64,000 nt of DNA from Sphingomonas sp. (GTDB taxonomy: Bacteria; Pseudomonadota; Alphaproteobacteria; Sphingomonadales; Sphingomonadaceae), in assembly GCF_003248515.1 (NCBI RefSeq), contig NZ_QFOB01000011.1, positions 62,001 through 126,000 on the forward strand, written 5' to 3'. How positions within the stretch are numbered: position 1 is the first letter of the stretch; each line of letters begins with the position of its first letter. Below, piece after piece: positions 1-9,581 of this stretch. Made by a program: the position numbers and the translations under genes. The notes under the pieces were generated by a model, which ran no database searches, had not been told where the DNA came from, and worked only from the letters and a program-made list of their open reading frames with translations.

Positions 1-1082
1 GTCGACGTGGTGCTGGCGGTGACGGTGAAGAGCAGGATCGTGGTGCCATCGTCGCCCTCCACCATGGTGGGGCTGTCGATCGAGAGGATCGGGCTTTCGG
101 GCACCACCGTGGCCGTCGGCGTGAAGGAAATGCCGCGGATCGCCTGGCCGGAAAAGCCGGTGGTGCGATCCACCACGCTCGTCAGGCTCGTCGTGCTCAT
201 CGCCTGGTTGAAGCCGGACGTATCGACGAGCGAGAGGATCCGCGTCGGCGTGGAGACATAGGCCGTCACCGTGGAGCCGCTGATCGAAACCGTAAGCCCT
301 TCATAGCCGGTGACGGAGGTGCCGTCCGTGAGGACCTTGACCGCGCTGTTCTTCACCCATGTGCCCGCGACGAGGCTGTATTTCTCCAGCCCGTTGCTGC
401 TGTCGACCACATAGAGCGTATCGTTGCCGGGGGTGCCATCCAGATCGGCCAGATAGAAATCGCCGAGATTGCTGCCGGGCGAGACCGAGAAGGTGAAGGG
501 CGTTGCCGTCTGGCCGCTCGTGGTGGGCAGTCCGGCGCCGACCGAGCCGGCGGTGGAGGCGGTCGTGTAATAAAGCTGGCCGCCGTAAATCTCCACGTCG
601 CGCGTATTCTGGGAAACCAGCGCGGTGCCGGCCGTGCTGCCGAGCGATTCATAATAAGTCGCGGTGCTGGTGCCGATATAGAAGCTGCCGCCGTCGACGC
701 TGGCGACCGAGCGGATATCGGAGGAAATGCTCAGGATCGTGCTGGTATCGATCGTGCCATCCGCCGCGACCCGGCCGACCACACGGCCGGTGGCCGCGCT
801 GGAACTGTTGACGCCGGTCGTGCCCAGCGCGGCGTTGAACCCGGCGAGCAGCAGATACTGGCCATCCGTGCTGAGATTGAGAATGCCCTCGGAAGAGGCC
901 GTGCCGGAGCCGACGAGCGCATAGTTCACGCCGCTGGCGTTGGTGGGCATCGCGATGGACTGAACGAGCGTGCCCTGGGGCGTATATTCATCGAGAAAAA
1001 CGGCTGTGGCGGCGTTGGTGAGGGAAGCCTCCCCGGTGCCGATCCGGAAAACAACAAGATTACCAGCCGCAAATGCCGACAT
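1..1082 (-). CDS. Large secreted beta-propeller/Calx-beta type protein, N-terminal part (runs off the left edge)
   Basis: About 360 codons are open from an ATG at 1082 to the window edge, so the gene continues beyond base 1. The first ~320 residues are Gly/Ser/Thr/Ala-rich, nearly free of Cys and Lys, and contain repeated short blade-like segments with Asp-Gly turns. This resembles the propeller-like N-terminus of large sphingomonad extracellular proteins. A stretch near residue 340 (VEGDDGTTILLFTVTAS) matches the start of a Calx-beta domain. No N-terminal signal peptide is visible, which fits export by a type I system with a C-terminal signal, but the C-terminus is outside the window. Related proteins often carry an endonuclease/exonuclease/phosphatase domain further on; that is expectation, not observation. 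Confidence is high that the frame is coding and low on enzymatic role. Confidence 0.75.
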   Translation of the reverse strand, partial: MSAFAAGNLVVFRIGTGEASLTNAATAVFLDEYTPQGTLVQSIAMPTNASGVNYALVGSGTASSEGILNLSTDGQYLLLAGFNAALGTTGVNSSSAATGRVVGRVAADGTIDTSTILSISSDIRSVASVDGGSFYIGTSTATYYESLGSTAGTALVSQNTRDVEIYGGQLYYTTASTAGSVGAGLPTTSGQTATPFTFSVSPGSNLGDFYLADLDGTPGNDTLYVVDSSNGLEKYSLVAGTWVKNSAVKVLTDGTSVTGYEGLTVSISGSTVTAYVSTPTRILSLVDTSGFNQAMSTTSLTSVVDRTTGFSGQAIRGISFTPTATVVPESPILSIDSPTMVEGDDGTTILLFTVTASTTS

Positions 1083-1323
1083 GCGCGTAAGCCCCCATCA
1101 TCACAAACTCGCGGCCCGCACGCCGCAGCAACAAAACAGTCAGCAACCGTTAACGGTCGTTAATGACACTTTGACAGCAGTTGCAGTTTCGGCAAGCGAC
1201 TTTGACGGTCGGTTTCCGAAATGTGTGGATCATTCGATCGTCGTGCATCGGGATGCCGAAACCGCATCTGCTTGGGGCTGCTGCGTGCGGGCTTCAGTCA
1301 GGGCCGATCCGGAATGTCGCCGG

Positions 1324-2508
1324 TCAGGCGTCCATTCGTTCGATGGCGATCGCCGTGGCTTCCCCGCCGCCGATGCAGACCGACGCGACCCCACGCCGGA
1401 GCCCGTGGCTTTCGAGCGCCGACAGAAGCGTGACGAGGATCCGCGCGCCGGATGCGCCGATCGGATGGCCCAGCGCACAGGCCCCGCCATGCACGTTGAC
1501 CTGATCGTGCGGCAGGCCCAGTTCCTTCATCGCCGCCATGGTGACGACCGCAAAGGCCTCGTTGATCTCGAACAGGTCGACATCGCCTGAGGACCAGCCG
1601 GTCCTTTCCCAGAGCCTGCGCATCGCCCCGATCGGCGCGGTCGGGAAAAGAGCGGGGCGATCCGCGAAGGACGCATGGCCGACGATCCGGGCCAGCGGCG
1701 TCATGCCGCGCTTTTCCGCGATGGAGGCGCGCGTCAGCAGCAGGGCCGCGCCACCATCCGAAATCGACGACGAATTGGCGGCTGTCACGGTGCCGCCGTC
1801 GCGGAAGGCGGGCTTCAGCGTCGGGATCTTGTCCGGCCTCGCCTCGCCGGGCTGTTCGTCCGTCGTCACTGTCCGCTCCACCTTGCCGGCCTTCAGCGTG
1901 ACCGGCACGATCTCGGCCTCGAACCGGCCCCCGGCAATCGCCTGCTGCGCGCGGGAGAGCGAGGTGAGCGCGAACGCGTCCTGCGCGGCGCGGGAGAACT
2001 GGAACGCTTCCGCGCAATCCTCGGCGAACGTGCCCATCAGGCGTCCCTTGTCATAGGCATCCTCCAGCCCATCGAGGAACATGTGATCGATCACCTTGCC
2101 GTGGCCCATGCGATAGCCGCCCCGCGCCTGCGGCAGCAGGTAGGGCGCATTGGACATGCTCTCCATGCCGCCGGCCACGACCATTTCGGCCGCCCCCGCG
2201 AGGATCAGGTCATGGGCCATCATCGCGGCCTTCATGCCCGATCCGCACATCTTGTTGATCGTCGTGGCGGGGGTGGCGACGGGGAGGCCGGCGGCGATGG
2301 CGGCCTGTCGGGCCGGTGCCTGGCCCTGGCCCGCGGTGAGGACACAGCCCATGATGACCTCATCCGGCCATTCCGGGTCGGCGCCGGCGCGTGCGATGGC
2401 GGCTTGGATCGCGGCGCCCCCCAGTTCGGCAGCGCCTGCTTCCTTCAGATCGCCGGAAAAGCCGCCCATCGGCGTCCGGGCGATGCCCGCGATCACGATC
2501 GGATCCAT
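1324..2508 (-). CDS. Acetyl-CoA acetyltransferase (thiolase)
   Basis: A 394-residue thiolase that catalyses acyl-CoA plus acetyl-CoA condensation or thiolytic cleavage of 3-ketoacyl-CoA in the cytoplasm. The nucleophile Cys lies in NKMCGSGMKA near residue 88. The C-terminal half carries the NEAF block, the catalytic His in GGACALGHPIGASGAR and the second Cys in CIGGGEA, so all active-site blocks are intact and the length is normal. An AAGGAG lies nine bases before the ATG at 2508; an in-frame GTG directly before it (2511) is an alternative start. It sits 19 bases behind the SDR dehydrogenase gene in the same direction, and the pair makes the last two steps of a beta-oxidation-like spiral. The exact acyl chain cannot be read from sequence. 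Confidence 0.93.
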   Translation of the reverse strand: MDPIVIAGIARTPMGGFSGDLKEAGAAELGGAAIQAAIARAGADPEWPDEVIMGCVLTAGQGQAPARQAAIAAGLPVATPATTINKMCGSGMKAAMMAHDLILAGAAEMVVAGGMESMSNAPYLLPQARGGYRMGHGKVIDHMFLDGLEDAYDKGRLMGTFAEDCAEAFQFSRAAQDAFALTSLSRAQQAIAGGRFEAEIVPVTLKAGKVERTVTTDEQPGEARPDKIPTLKPAFRDGGTVTAANSSSISDGGAALLLTRASIAEKRGMTPLARIVGHASFADRPALFPTAPIGAMRRLWERTGWSSGDVDLFEINEAFAVVTMAAMKELGLPHDQVNVHGGACALGHPIGASGARILVTLLSALESHGLRRGVASVCIGGGEATAIAIERMDA

Positions 2509-2527
2509 CACATCCTGCTCCTTATTC

Positions 2528-3295
2528 TTATCGCGGTGCCATCCGAAGGGCGCCGTCCAGCCTGATGACCTCCCCGTTCAACATCTGGTTTTCGATGATG
2601 TGCCGGGCGAGTGCCGCATATTCGGCCGGATGGCCGAGGCGAGGCGGGAAGGGGACGGATGCGCCGAGCGCCTCGCGCACGTCGACGGGCATCGCCGCCA
2701 TCATCGGCGTTTCGAAAATGCCCGGTGCGATCGTCACCACGCGAATGCCGTGGCGCGCCAGTTCGCGTGCGGCGGGCAGGGTGAGCGAGGCGACGCCCCC
2801 TTTGGACGCCGCATAGGCCGCCTGCCCGATCTGGCCATCATAGGCGGCGATGGAGGCCGTGTTGATGATGACGCCGCGTTCCTCTCCCTTTTCGGCGGGC
2901 TGCGCGGCCATCGCCTCGGCCGTCAGGCGCAGCATGTTGAACGTGCCGACGAGATTGATCATCACCGTACGCGAAAAGCTTTCCAGCGAATGGGGCCTGT
3001 CGCGCCCCAGGATCTTCTCGCCCGGCGCGACGCCGGCGCAGTTGATGAGGCCATCGATACGGCCGAAGGCTGAAAAAGCCGCCGCGATCGCGGCCTGCCC
3101 GTCAGCCTCGCTGGTCACGTCCGTCCGGTGAAACAGCGCCGCTTTCCCGAGCCCGCCGGCGACAGCCGCGCCCGCATCGGCATTCACGTCCAGCAGCACG
3201 GCCCGGCCGCCATTTTCCACCAGCATCCGCGCGACGGCCTCGCCTAGGCCCGAACCCGCGCCCGTTACGAGAAACGCCCGATCGCCGATCCGCAT
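2528..3295 (-). CDS. SDR family 3-hydroxyacyl-CoA dehydrogenase (type II, HSD17B10-like)
   Basis: A 255-residue classical short-chain dehydrogenase. The cofactor loop TGAGSGLG is at residues ~11-18 with an acidic residue (LLDVNAD) after beta-2, favouring NAD(H). NCAG is present near residue 86, and the catalytic Ser is in INTASIAAYDGQ, followed by YAASK (Tyr and Lys). The IAPGIFETPM segment after the active site and the overall pattern resemble 3-hydroxyacyl-CoA dehydrogenase type II (17-beta-HSD10), which oxidises short or branched 3-hydroxyacyl-CoA. An AGGAGA motif precedes the ATG. It is the first gene of a two-gene unit with the thiolase, which supports an acyl-CoA role over steroid oxidation. 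Confidence 0.88.
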   Translation of the reverse strand: MRIGDRAFLVTGAGSGLGEAVARMLVENGGRAVLLDVNADAGAAVAGGLGKAALFHRTDVTSEADGQAAIAAAFSAFGRIDGLINCAGVAPGEKILGRDRPHSLESFSRTVMINLVGTFNMLRLTAEAMAAQPAEKGEERGVIINTASIAAYDGQIGQAAYAASKGGVASLTLPAARELARHGIRVVTIAPGIFETPMMAAMPVDVREALGASVPFPPRLGHPAEYAALARHIIENQMLNGEVIRLDGALRMAPR

Positions 3296-3436
3296 CCATC
3301 TCTCCTGTGTTTTTCAGCCTCTTGGCCCGGCAAGGCATGGACGAAGATCGAATGTCCATGCCCGACGGATCGTGTCTTTGCCATGTTGGGGGCAGATCGC
3401 GGCTGGACAAGACGGCGCGCGTTCGCCTCCCCGCAT

Positions 3437-3464
3437 GGTGACCGGTGACCGGTGACCGGCGACC
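3437..3464. repeat. Short tandem repeat, GGTGACC x3 plus one variant unit
   Basis: Three perfect head-to-tail GGTGACC heptamers and a fourth unit GGCGACC lie in the 244-base gap between the SDR gene and the hybrid kinase gene. No gene is visible in the gap. Confidence 0.85.
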
Positions 3465-3539
3465 CGATCCCGGCCGACGATGTCACGATCGACCTGCGGC
3501 GATCCGCAACGCCCGTTCGAGCGAGGGCGGATACCGGCC

Positions 3540-5378
3540 TTATGCGTCCAGCACCTCGCGGGTCTTGCGCGCGAGGGACTGGAGCGAAAAAGGCTTGGGC
3601 AGGAAGGCGATGCCATAGTCGACCATGCCATTGTGGACGATCGCGTTGCGCGTATAGCCGGTCGTGTAGAGGACCTTGAGATCCGGCCTGATGGCCTGCG
3701 CCCGTTCCGCCAATTCCCGTCCGTTCATGCCCGGCATCATGATATCGGTGAAGAGCAGGCGGATGCCGGGGCTGGCCTCCATTCTGGCAAGCGCCTGCTC
3801 GCCATCGGATGCGTGGATCACGGTATAGCCGAGATCGCGCAGGGCATCGACGGACATGCGGCGCACGGCGCCCTCATCCTCGACGACGAGGATGACTTCG
3901 TCGGCGGCGCCGGGAGGCATCTGCGCAACTGCGGAGCCCACCGGATCCGCAGCGACGGCACCGACATGGCGCGGGAAATAGAGCTTCACCGTCGTTCCGG
4001 CGCCCACTTCCGAGTAAATCTTGATGTGGCCGTTGGATTGCTTGAGGAATCCGAACACCTGGCTGAGGCCGAGGCCGGTTCCGCGCCCGATTTCCTTCGT
4101 GGTGTAGAAAGGATCGAAGGCCCGGCTCATCACTTCGGCGGACATGCCTGCGCCGGTATCGGTGATGGAGAGCACCGCATATTGGCCGGCCGTGACTTCG
4201 TCGTGCAAGCGGGCATAGGCGTCGTCCAGCTCGGCATTGCCGGTTTCGATCGTCAGCTTGCCCCCGTCCGGCATCGCGTCGCGCGCGTTCACGGCCAGAT
4301 TGAGCAGCGCGCTTTCGACCTGCGCGGGATCCGCGCAGATCGGCCAGAGCCCGCCGGCGAGCACCGTCTCCACGCGAATATTGTCGCCCAGCGTGCGGCG
4401 AAACATTTCCGACATGCCCGCCACCAGACGATTTGCGTCGATGACCTTGGGTTCGAGTGGCTGGCGCCGGGAAAAGGCCAGCAGCCGCGACGTGAGTGTG
4501 GCCGCCCGTTCGGCCCCCTCGATCGCACCATCGATATAGCGCACCGCACCAGCCGGCTCGCGGCCGCTAAGGCGGCGGCGCGCCATATCCAGGCTACCGA
4601 TGATGATCGCCAGCATATTGTTGAAATCGTGGGCGATCCCGCCGGTCAACTGGCCCACGGCCTCCATCTTCTGGAGCTGGCGCACTTCGGACTGGGCGCT
4701 GATGCGGGCTGCCGCCTCCTCGCGCAGCCGCTGATTGCTGCCTTCCAGTTCCACCACCCGTCGCGCACTCTGGCGGACAGAGAAGACCGCCAGAAGCACG
4801 ACCAGGATCGCGCTGACGAAAAGAGCCGCGCGCACCGCGAACGAGATCCAGTTCGCATATGCGCGGCGGCGGGCGAGCAGGCTATCCTCTTCGTCCGCCA
4901 TGCCGCGCAATATCTCGACGAGCCGGTCCATATAGCGCTGGCCGGCGCCGCTCCTCATGATCGCGACGGCATCCGCCGGACGACCGAGACGGACCATCTC
5001 GATGCTGCCGCCAAGCTCCGAGAGCTTGGCCTGCGAAGCATGCTTCAGCACAGCGAGACTCGCCTGCTGCCGGGGATTGTCCCGCGTGGCGACGTTCAGG
5101 GCTTCCAGTTCCGTGGGCAGGCGATCAATCGCGTCCCGATACGGGCGGAGATAGGTGGACTGGCCCGACAGCAGATAGCCCCGCTGGCCGGATTCCGCAT
5201 CCAGCATCAGGCGGTGGATCACGTTGAGCCGGTTTTCCACTTCCAGTGTGTGGCGGACCCAATCGGTGGCCACATCCTGCCGGCCCGACAGCCAGATGGA
5301 CAGAATGGCGCTCGCTACCAGGGCGAGAAAGCCGAGGACGAGCGGCCATAGGGCGCGCACTGCATGCCGCGTGATCAA
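3540..5378 (-). CDS. CHASE3 hybrid sensor histidine kinase/response regulator
   Basis: A 612-residue inner-membrane hybrid kinase. Residues ~11-31 form the first membrane helix. A periplasmic CHASE3 domain with the hallmark AESGQRGYLLSG (~61-72) follows, then a second helix (~180-200) and a coiled linker. The HisKA box GGIAHDFNN has phospho-acceptor His250. The HATPase blocks are N (NARDAMPDGG), G1 (DTGAGM) and G2 (GRGTGLGLSQ). The C-terminus is a receiver with LVVEDE, phospho-acceptor Asp545 (LLFTDIMMPG) and the PKPF lysine. The start is a TTG preceded by GAGGGGG at good spacing; no upstream ATG is in frame. No regulator or output gene is adjacent, so phosphate presumably passes to a distant histidine phosphotransferase. 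The signal is unknown; CHASE3 domains do not predict a ligand. Confidence 0.92.
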   Translation of the reverse strand: MITRHAVRALWPLVLGFLALVASAILSIWLSGRQDVATDWVRHTLEVENRLNVIHRLMLDAESGQRGYLLSGQSTYLRPYRDAIDRLPTELEALNVATRDNPRQQASLAVLKHASQAKLSELGGSIEMVRLGRPADAVAIMRSGAGQRYMDRLVEILRGMADEEDSLLARRRAYANWISFAVRAALFVSAILVVLLAVFSVRQSARRVVELEGSNQRLREEAAARISAQSEVRQLQKMEAVGQLTGGIAHDFNNMLAIIIGSLDMARRRLSGREPAGAVRYIDGAIEGAERAATLTSRLLAFSRRQPLEPKVIDANRLVAGMSEMFRRTLGDNIRVETVLAGGLWPICADPAQVESALLNLAVNARDAMPDGGKLTIETGNAELDDAYARLHDEVTAGQYAVLSITDTGAGMSAEVMSRAFDPFYTTKEIGRGTGLGLSQVFGFLKQSNGHIKIYSEVGAGTTVKLYFPRHVGAVAADPVGSAVAQMPPGAADEVILVVEDEGAVRRMSVDALRDLGYTVIHASDGEQALARMEASPGIRLLFTDIMMPGMNGRELAERAQAIRPDLKVLYTTGYTRNAIVHNGMVDYGIAFLPKPFSLQSLARKTREVLDA

Positions 5379-5949
5379 GACGCCCCCTCGTTATTCCAGC
5401 TTCGAAGCCTTGTATCGCCGGCCTAATCAACCCGATCCCGTTGCGCAATCGGTTGGACCGGTGCCGACGCGCAAAGAGTCCGGCAAATGGGGATGGGCGC
5501 AAAACCGCGCACACCGTCCTGTATGCCGGTGGCATCAGCGAATGAAATATCCTTGGTCTTCGCAAGCCCGAGCGGCGCGATCTTCATCCGCAGCGCCGGG
5601 ACTCAGCCGGGAGATGGCCTGCCGGGCGCATCGCGGGATGGCCAGCGCAGAGGGAAGGGCGTGCCCGCCGAGGGGGTTCCGGCAAGCCGGCGCCGTTCGA
5701 AGGGGGGTATCGACCGGTGGCCGGACCAGCGTGCACATCCCTTAAAGCGGCCTAGAGTTTTCACAGATTTCCAAGAGATTTGGGCCTCGGCCGGGGGCGT
5801 CTCGTCGCTGCGCACAACACATCGATCGTTACGGCGGGAGTATTAACGCTTTGTCAATTTTTCGATTCATGCGATCGAACGAATCGTCCGCCGGGGTTTG
5901 GCGGGCATCGCTTTGTGTTGTGCGATTAGTTGTTTTGAGGGGAAAAATT
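5379..5949. other. 571-base gene-free interval
   Basis: No frame here has a plausible start, codon bias or recognisable motif. The last ~130 bases are more AT-rich (around 5755-5870, with a TATTAACGCTTTGTCAATTT stretch) and probably hold the promoter of the downstream PEPxxWA-CTERM gene. No hairpin with a T-run was seen behind the upstream genes. Confidence 0.5.
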
Positions 5950-6903
5950 ATGAGAGGTTACGCGATACTTTGCGCCGCGCTGTGCGCCGCGCCGTCTTTC
6001 GCAGCGACAACGCTCACCAATGGAACAGGGGACGGAAAGCTGACCGTCACGGTAGCCAACGCGGGTGCCTACGGTTCGTCGGCAGGAGCGGGTTCGAGCG
6101 ATGCCATCTATGATCCGGTGGGTGCGACCGCTCCCGGCCAGACGACCTACGAATCCTATGTCTATCTGGGTTTCGGGGGCTCCCGCACCAACATCAGCCT
6201 TCTCAATGCGACGGTGACGGCGTCGTCCGCCACGTCCGTATCGAGCGCGTTCGATTATTCGGGTCTTTCGTTCACGCTCGTCCAATCGCTGAGCGATCTC
6301 GTCAACGGGGGCATGCAGGCCGGTTCGCTGCTGACGCAGACCTACAGCTTCACGAATACCTCCGCCAATGCGCTGACCTTCGATCTGGTTCGCTATCTGG
6401 ACGGTGATCTTTATTTCAACAACACCGACCTCAACGATGGTGGTGGCAGGCTCGTTACCTCCTCCGGCCAGGAGATCCTGTTCGAAACGGATACCGCGAT
6501 CGGATCTGCCGACGCCGACACGTTCATCGGCATCGCCAACGAGGGTGGTACTTCGACGGGCTACGAAATCGCGAGCTACAGCGGCCTGCGCAGCCGTATC
6601 GCCGGCGGCTCCGCGCTCGCGAATTTCGTGGAAGGTGATGGCGTGGATGCCGATCAGTTCGTCGATTCCGGCAACGGCTATGACGTGACCCTGGGGCTCG
6701 GCCGTTCGTTCACGATCGCCGCCGGCGCCAGCGGCACCTTCACGACCCAGACGATCTTCGGCACCGGCCAGCCGGATCAGGTGGTGATCCCGCCGACTTC
6801 GGATGTTCCGGAACCCGCCACCTGGGCGATGTTCATCGGAGGCTTCGGCCTCGTCGGCAGCGCGATGCGCCGCCGTCGCGTGTCGGGCGTGATTTTCGGC
6901 TGA
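5950..6903 (+). CDS. PEPxxWA-CTERM sorting domain-containing surface protein
   Basis: A 317-residue exported protein of unknown function. An N-terminal signal peptide (MRGYAILCAALCAAPSFAA) is followed by a Gly/Ser/Thr-rich, acidic beta-type ectodomain with no Cys. It ends in the sorting signal VPEPATWAMFIGGFGLVGSA followed by RRRR, the variant PEPxxWA-CTERM typical of sphingomonads. Proteins with this tail are held in the membrane and processed by an exosortase/archaeosortase-like system that is not in this window. The start is set by GAGGGG seven bases before the ATG at 5950; upstream in-frame codons would mask the signal peptide. It stands alone, with a hairpin directly behind it. It may be a surface or matrix protein; nothing in it suggests an enzyme. 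Confidence 0.9.
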   Translation: MRGYAILCAALCAAPSFAATTLTNGTGDGKLTVTVANAGAYGSSAGAGSSDAIYDPVGATAPGQTTYESYVYLGFGGSRTNISLLNATVTASSATSVSSAFDYSGLSFTLVQSLSDLVNGGMQAGSLLTQTYSFTNTSANALTFDLVRYLDGDLYFNNTDLNDGGGRLVTSSGQEILFETDTAIGSADADTFIGIANEGGTSTGYEIASYSGLRSRIAGGSALANFVEGDGVDADQFVDSGNGYDVTLGLGRSFTIAAGASGTFTTQTIFGTGQPDQVVIPPTSDVPEPATWAMFIGGFGLVGSAMRRRRVSGVIFG

Positions 6904-6930
6904 TCGCTCAAGCCAGACTTTGAACGCGAG

Positions 6931-6960
6931 GGCGCCGTCGATCAAGAGGTCGGCGGCGCC
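6931..6960 (+). terminator. Hairpin behind the PEPxxWA-CTERM gene
   Basis: GGCGCCG and CGGCGCC form a 7-bp GC stem, extendable by T/G and A/C-flanked pairs, starting 28 bases after the stop codon. Only a short TTT lies behind it, so it is a weak intrinsic terminator candidate. Confidence 0.45.
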
Positions 6961-7316
6961 TGAGTTTCTGCCGAGGCCGCGCTTCCGGCCGCAAGGCGTG
7001 TCGGTGCAACACTGCTTTTCGTCCAACGTCGAGTGTCCGCTGCGCCGGCTGTCTTGTTACCCGCCGCGATCGCGGTGTGCAGGCAAACCGTGATCGATCT
7101 GATAAGGCGATATGTGACGATCTGACCGGGCTGCGTTCTTCGGACCGGCTGGTGCCATGTACGTGATCGGGCGATGCCGGGATGGCGGATCCGCGAAAGC
7201 CGGCGGGCGCGCGGCCGCGACGGGAAAATCCGGAATGGCGGGGGCTGGCACAATTCACTACCAAGCCCTGTGGGCGCGCGCCGCGAAGCCCGTCGACCGA
7301 TGCACGGGATGCTATG

Positions 7317-9581
7317 ATGAGCGAGGAAAACACCAGGGGCGTGAGGCCCTATCCCGGGCCGGCCGGGGGCTGGGGGGCTCTTCGCGCCGTCGCCAAGGCC
7401 GTCAGGTCGGAAATGGGGGCGAGCACCAATACGCGCGCGCTGCTCAGCATGAACCAGCCGGAGGGTTTCGATTGCCCAGGTTGCGCGTGGCCCGATCCCA
7501 GGCACACATCATCCTTCGAATTTTGCGAGAACGGCGCCAAGGCTGTGACATGGGAGGCGACGCAGAAGCGCGTCGATCCCGATTTCTTCGCCCGGCACAG
7601 CGCGACGGAGCTTTGGTCCTGGTCCGATTATGAGCTGGAACATGCCGGGCGGCTGACCCACCCGCTGCGCTATGATCCCGAAACCGATCATTTCGTCCCG
7701 ATCGAATGGGAGGAAGGCTTCGAACGGGCCGGCGCTGTTTTGCGCGCCATCGCGGATCCCAATCAGGTGGAATTCTACACGTCGGGAAGGGCCTCCAATG
7801 AGGCGGCCTTCCTCTATCAGCTGTTTGCGCGCGAATATGGGACCAACAATTTCCCCGATTGCTCGAACATGTGCCACGAGGCCACCAGTGTCGGGCTGCC
7901 GCAGTCGATCGGCGTCGGCAAGGGCACGGTGACGCTCGAGGATTTCGAGGAAACCGACGCGGTCTTCAGCTTCGGCCACAATCCGGGAACCAATCATCCG
8001 CGCATGTTGGGCACGCTGCGCGAGGTCGCCCGCCGGGGCAAGCCGATCATCGCGATCAATCCGATGCGCGAGCGCGGGCTGGAGCGTTTCCAGGATCCGC
8101 AGGCCCCGGTGGAGATGGCGACGCTCAGCGCAACGCCGATTTCGTCCGCTTATCATCTCGTGAAGGTTGGCGGTGATCTCGCCCTCATCAAGGGGCTGAT
8201 AAAGGCACTGCTGGAGGCGGACGGCGCGGACATGGCCGCCGGCGGCGATGGCCTGCTCGATCGGGAGTTCATCCGCGTCCACACCACCGGTCTGGAAGGG
8301 CTGCGCGCCGATATCGACGCCACCGGCTGGGACGCGATCTGCCGGGCATCGGGCCTGACGCGCGAGGCGATCGAAAGCATCGCGCGCGTTTATTGGACGG
8401 CGCCGCGCGTCATCATCTGCTACGGGATGGGCATCACCCAGCACCGGCACGGGACGGAGACGGTCCAGCAACTCGCGAACCTGCTGCTTCTGCGCGGCAA
8501 TTTCGGGCGGGCGGGGGCGGGCATCTGCCCGGTACGTGGCCATTCGAACGTGCAGGGCGACCGGACGGTGGGCATCACCGAGATACCCGGCGAGAAATTC
8601 CTCCAGCGGCTGGATCGTGCCTTCAGCATCGAAAGTCCCCGCGCCCACGGGCATAATGCGGTGGAGGCGATCGCCGCGATGCGGGACGGCACGGCCCGCG
8701 CGTTCATCGGGCTGGGCGGCAATCTCGCCGTCGCGATCAGCGATCCGCAGACGACGTTCGCCGCGTTCCGCAAGCTCGATCTGAACGTCCAGATCGTGAC
8801 GAAGCTGAACCGCACCTGCCTTCTGACGGCCAGGGAGAGCCTGATCCTTCCGTGCCTGGGCCGTACGGAGATCGACATTCAGGCGGGCGGCCTTCAGGCC
8901 GTGACCGTCGAGGATTCGATGTCCGTCGTCCATGCCTCGCGCGGCATGCTACAGCCTGTTTCCGAGGCGCTTCGCTCGGAGCCGGCGATCGTCGCGGGGC
9001 TCGCCAAGGCCGCACTTCCGAAAACGGCGATCGGCTGGGATGCTCTCGTCGCCCATTATGACCGGATCCGGTACAAGATCGAGGAGGTGTTCCCGGACTT
9101 CTTCGATTTCAACGAACGCGTCCGCGTGAAAGGCGGATTCCGGCTGCGTGTCGGCGCATCGGAACGGCAATGGGATACGCCGGACGGACTGGCCCATTTC
9201 CTCGTGGCGGGCATACCGCTCAATATCGAGCGCGAGGATCATCCCTATCTGCTGACGACGATCCGCAGCCACGATCAATATAACACCACCATCTATGGCC
9301 TGAACGATCGGTATCGGGGCATTACGGGGCGCCGTGACGTCGTCTTCCTGAATGCCGAAGACCTGCGCGATCTCGGCATCGAACATGGCGAACGCGTGGA
9401 TATCGTCGCGGGAGACCGCGTGTTCGGCAATCAGACCGCGGTGGCCCATCCGATCGCGCGCGGCTCGATCGCCGCTTATTATCCCGAGGCGAATTGCCTC
9501 GTTTCGCTCGGCGATCATGATGCCGCCAGCGGGACACCCGCCTACAAGTCGATCCCCGTGAAGGTCGTGCGGGCGGCGTGA
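7317..9581 (+). CDS. FdhF/YdeP family molybdopterin oxidoreductase (formate dehydrogenase-like)
   Basis: A 754-residue enzyme of the formate dehydrogenase-like YdeP family, close to the usual ~760. An N-terminal CPGC (C53/C56) lies in the family motif GFDCPGCAWPDP. The Mo-active-site pair Cys186-His187 (SNMCHEAT) corresponds to the Cys/Sec-His pair of formate dehydrogenases. Further on, GMGITQHRHGTETVQ, ANLLLLRGNFGRAGAG and GHSNVQGD match the bis-MGD binding blocks. The C-terminal third is the molydopterin dinucleotide-binding barrel (RSHDQYNTTIY...GERVDI). There is no Tat signal, so it is cytoplasmic. I start it at ATG 7317 because the family begins near the GGWGAL block; an ATG lies directly before it (7314). 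It overlaps fdhD and shares an operon with mobA, which supports a sulfurated bis-MGD enzyme. The true substrate of this family is unsettled; formate is plausible, and acid-stress roles are reported for YdeP. Confidence 0.9.
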   Translation: MSEENTRGVRPYPGPAGGWGALRAVAKAVRSEMGASTNTRALLSMNQPEGFDCPGCAWPDPRHTSSFEFCENGAKAVTWEATQKRVDPDFFARHSATELWSWSDYELEHAGRLTHPLRYDPETDHFVPIEWEEGFERAGAVLRAIADPNQVEFYTSGRASNEAAFLYQLFAREYGTNNFPDCSNMCHEATSVGLPQSIGVGKGTVTLEDFEETDAVFSFGHNPGTNHPRMLGTLREVARRGKPIIAINPMRERGLERFQDPQAPVEMATLSATPISSAYHLVKVGGDLALIKGLIKALLEADGADMAAGGDGLLDREFIRVHTTGLEGLRADIDATGWDAICRASGLTREAIESIARVYWTAPRVIICYGMGITQHRHGTETVQQLANLLLLRGNFGRAGAGICPVRGHSNVQGDRTVGITEIPGEKFLQRLDRAFSIESPRAHGHNAVEAIAAMRDGTARAFIGLGGNLAVAISDPQTTFAAFRKLDLNVQIVTKLNRTCLLTARESLILPCLGRTEIDIQAGGLQAVTVEDSMSVVHASRGMLQPVSEALRSEPAIVAGLAKAALPKTAIGWDALVAHYDRIRYKIEEVFPDFFDFNERVRVKGGFRLRVGASERQWDTPDGLAHFLVAGIPLNIEREDHPYLLTTIRSHDQYNTTIYGLNDRYRGITGRRDVVFLNAEDLRDLGIEHGERVDIVAGDRVFGNQTAVAHPIARGSIAAYYPEANCLVSLGDHDAASGTPAYKSIPVKVVRAA

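Noticed and set aside
1083..1323. Gene in the gap before the thiolase gene
   Set aside because: Short frames here lack starts with ribosome sites and any motif; the AT-richer part looks like a promoter.
3480..5351. 623-codon open frame antisense to the hybrid kinase
   Set aside because: The kinase has all expected motifs; the opposite frame has none.
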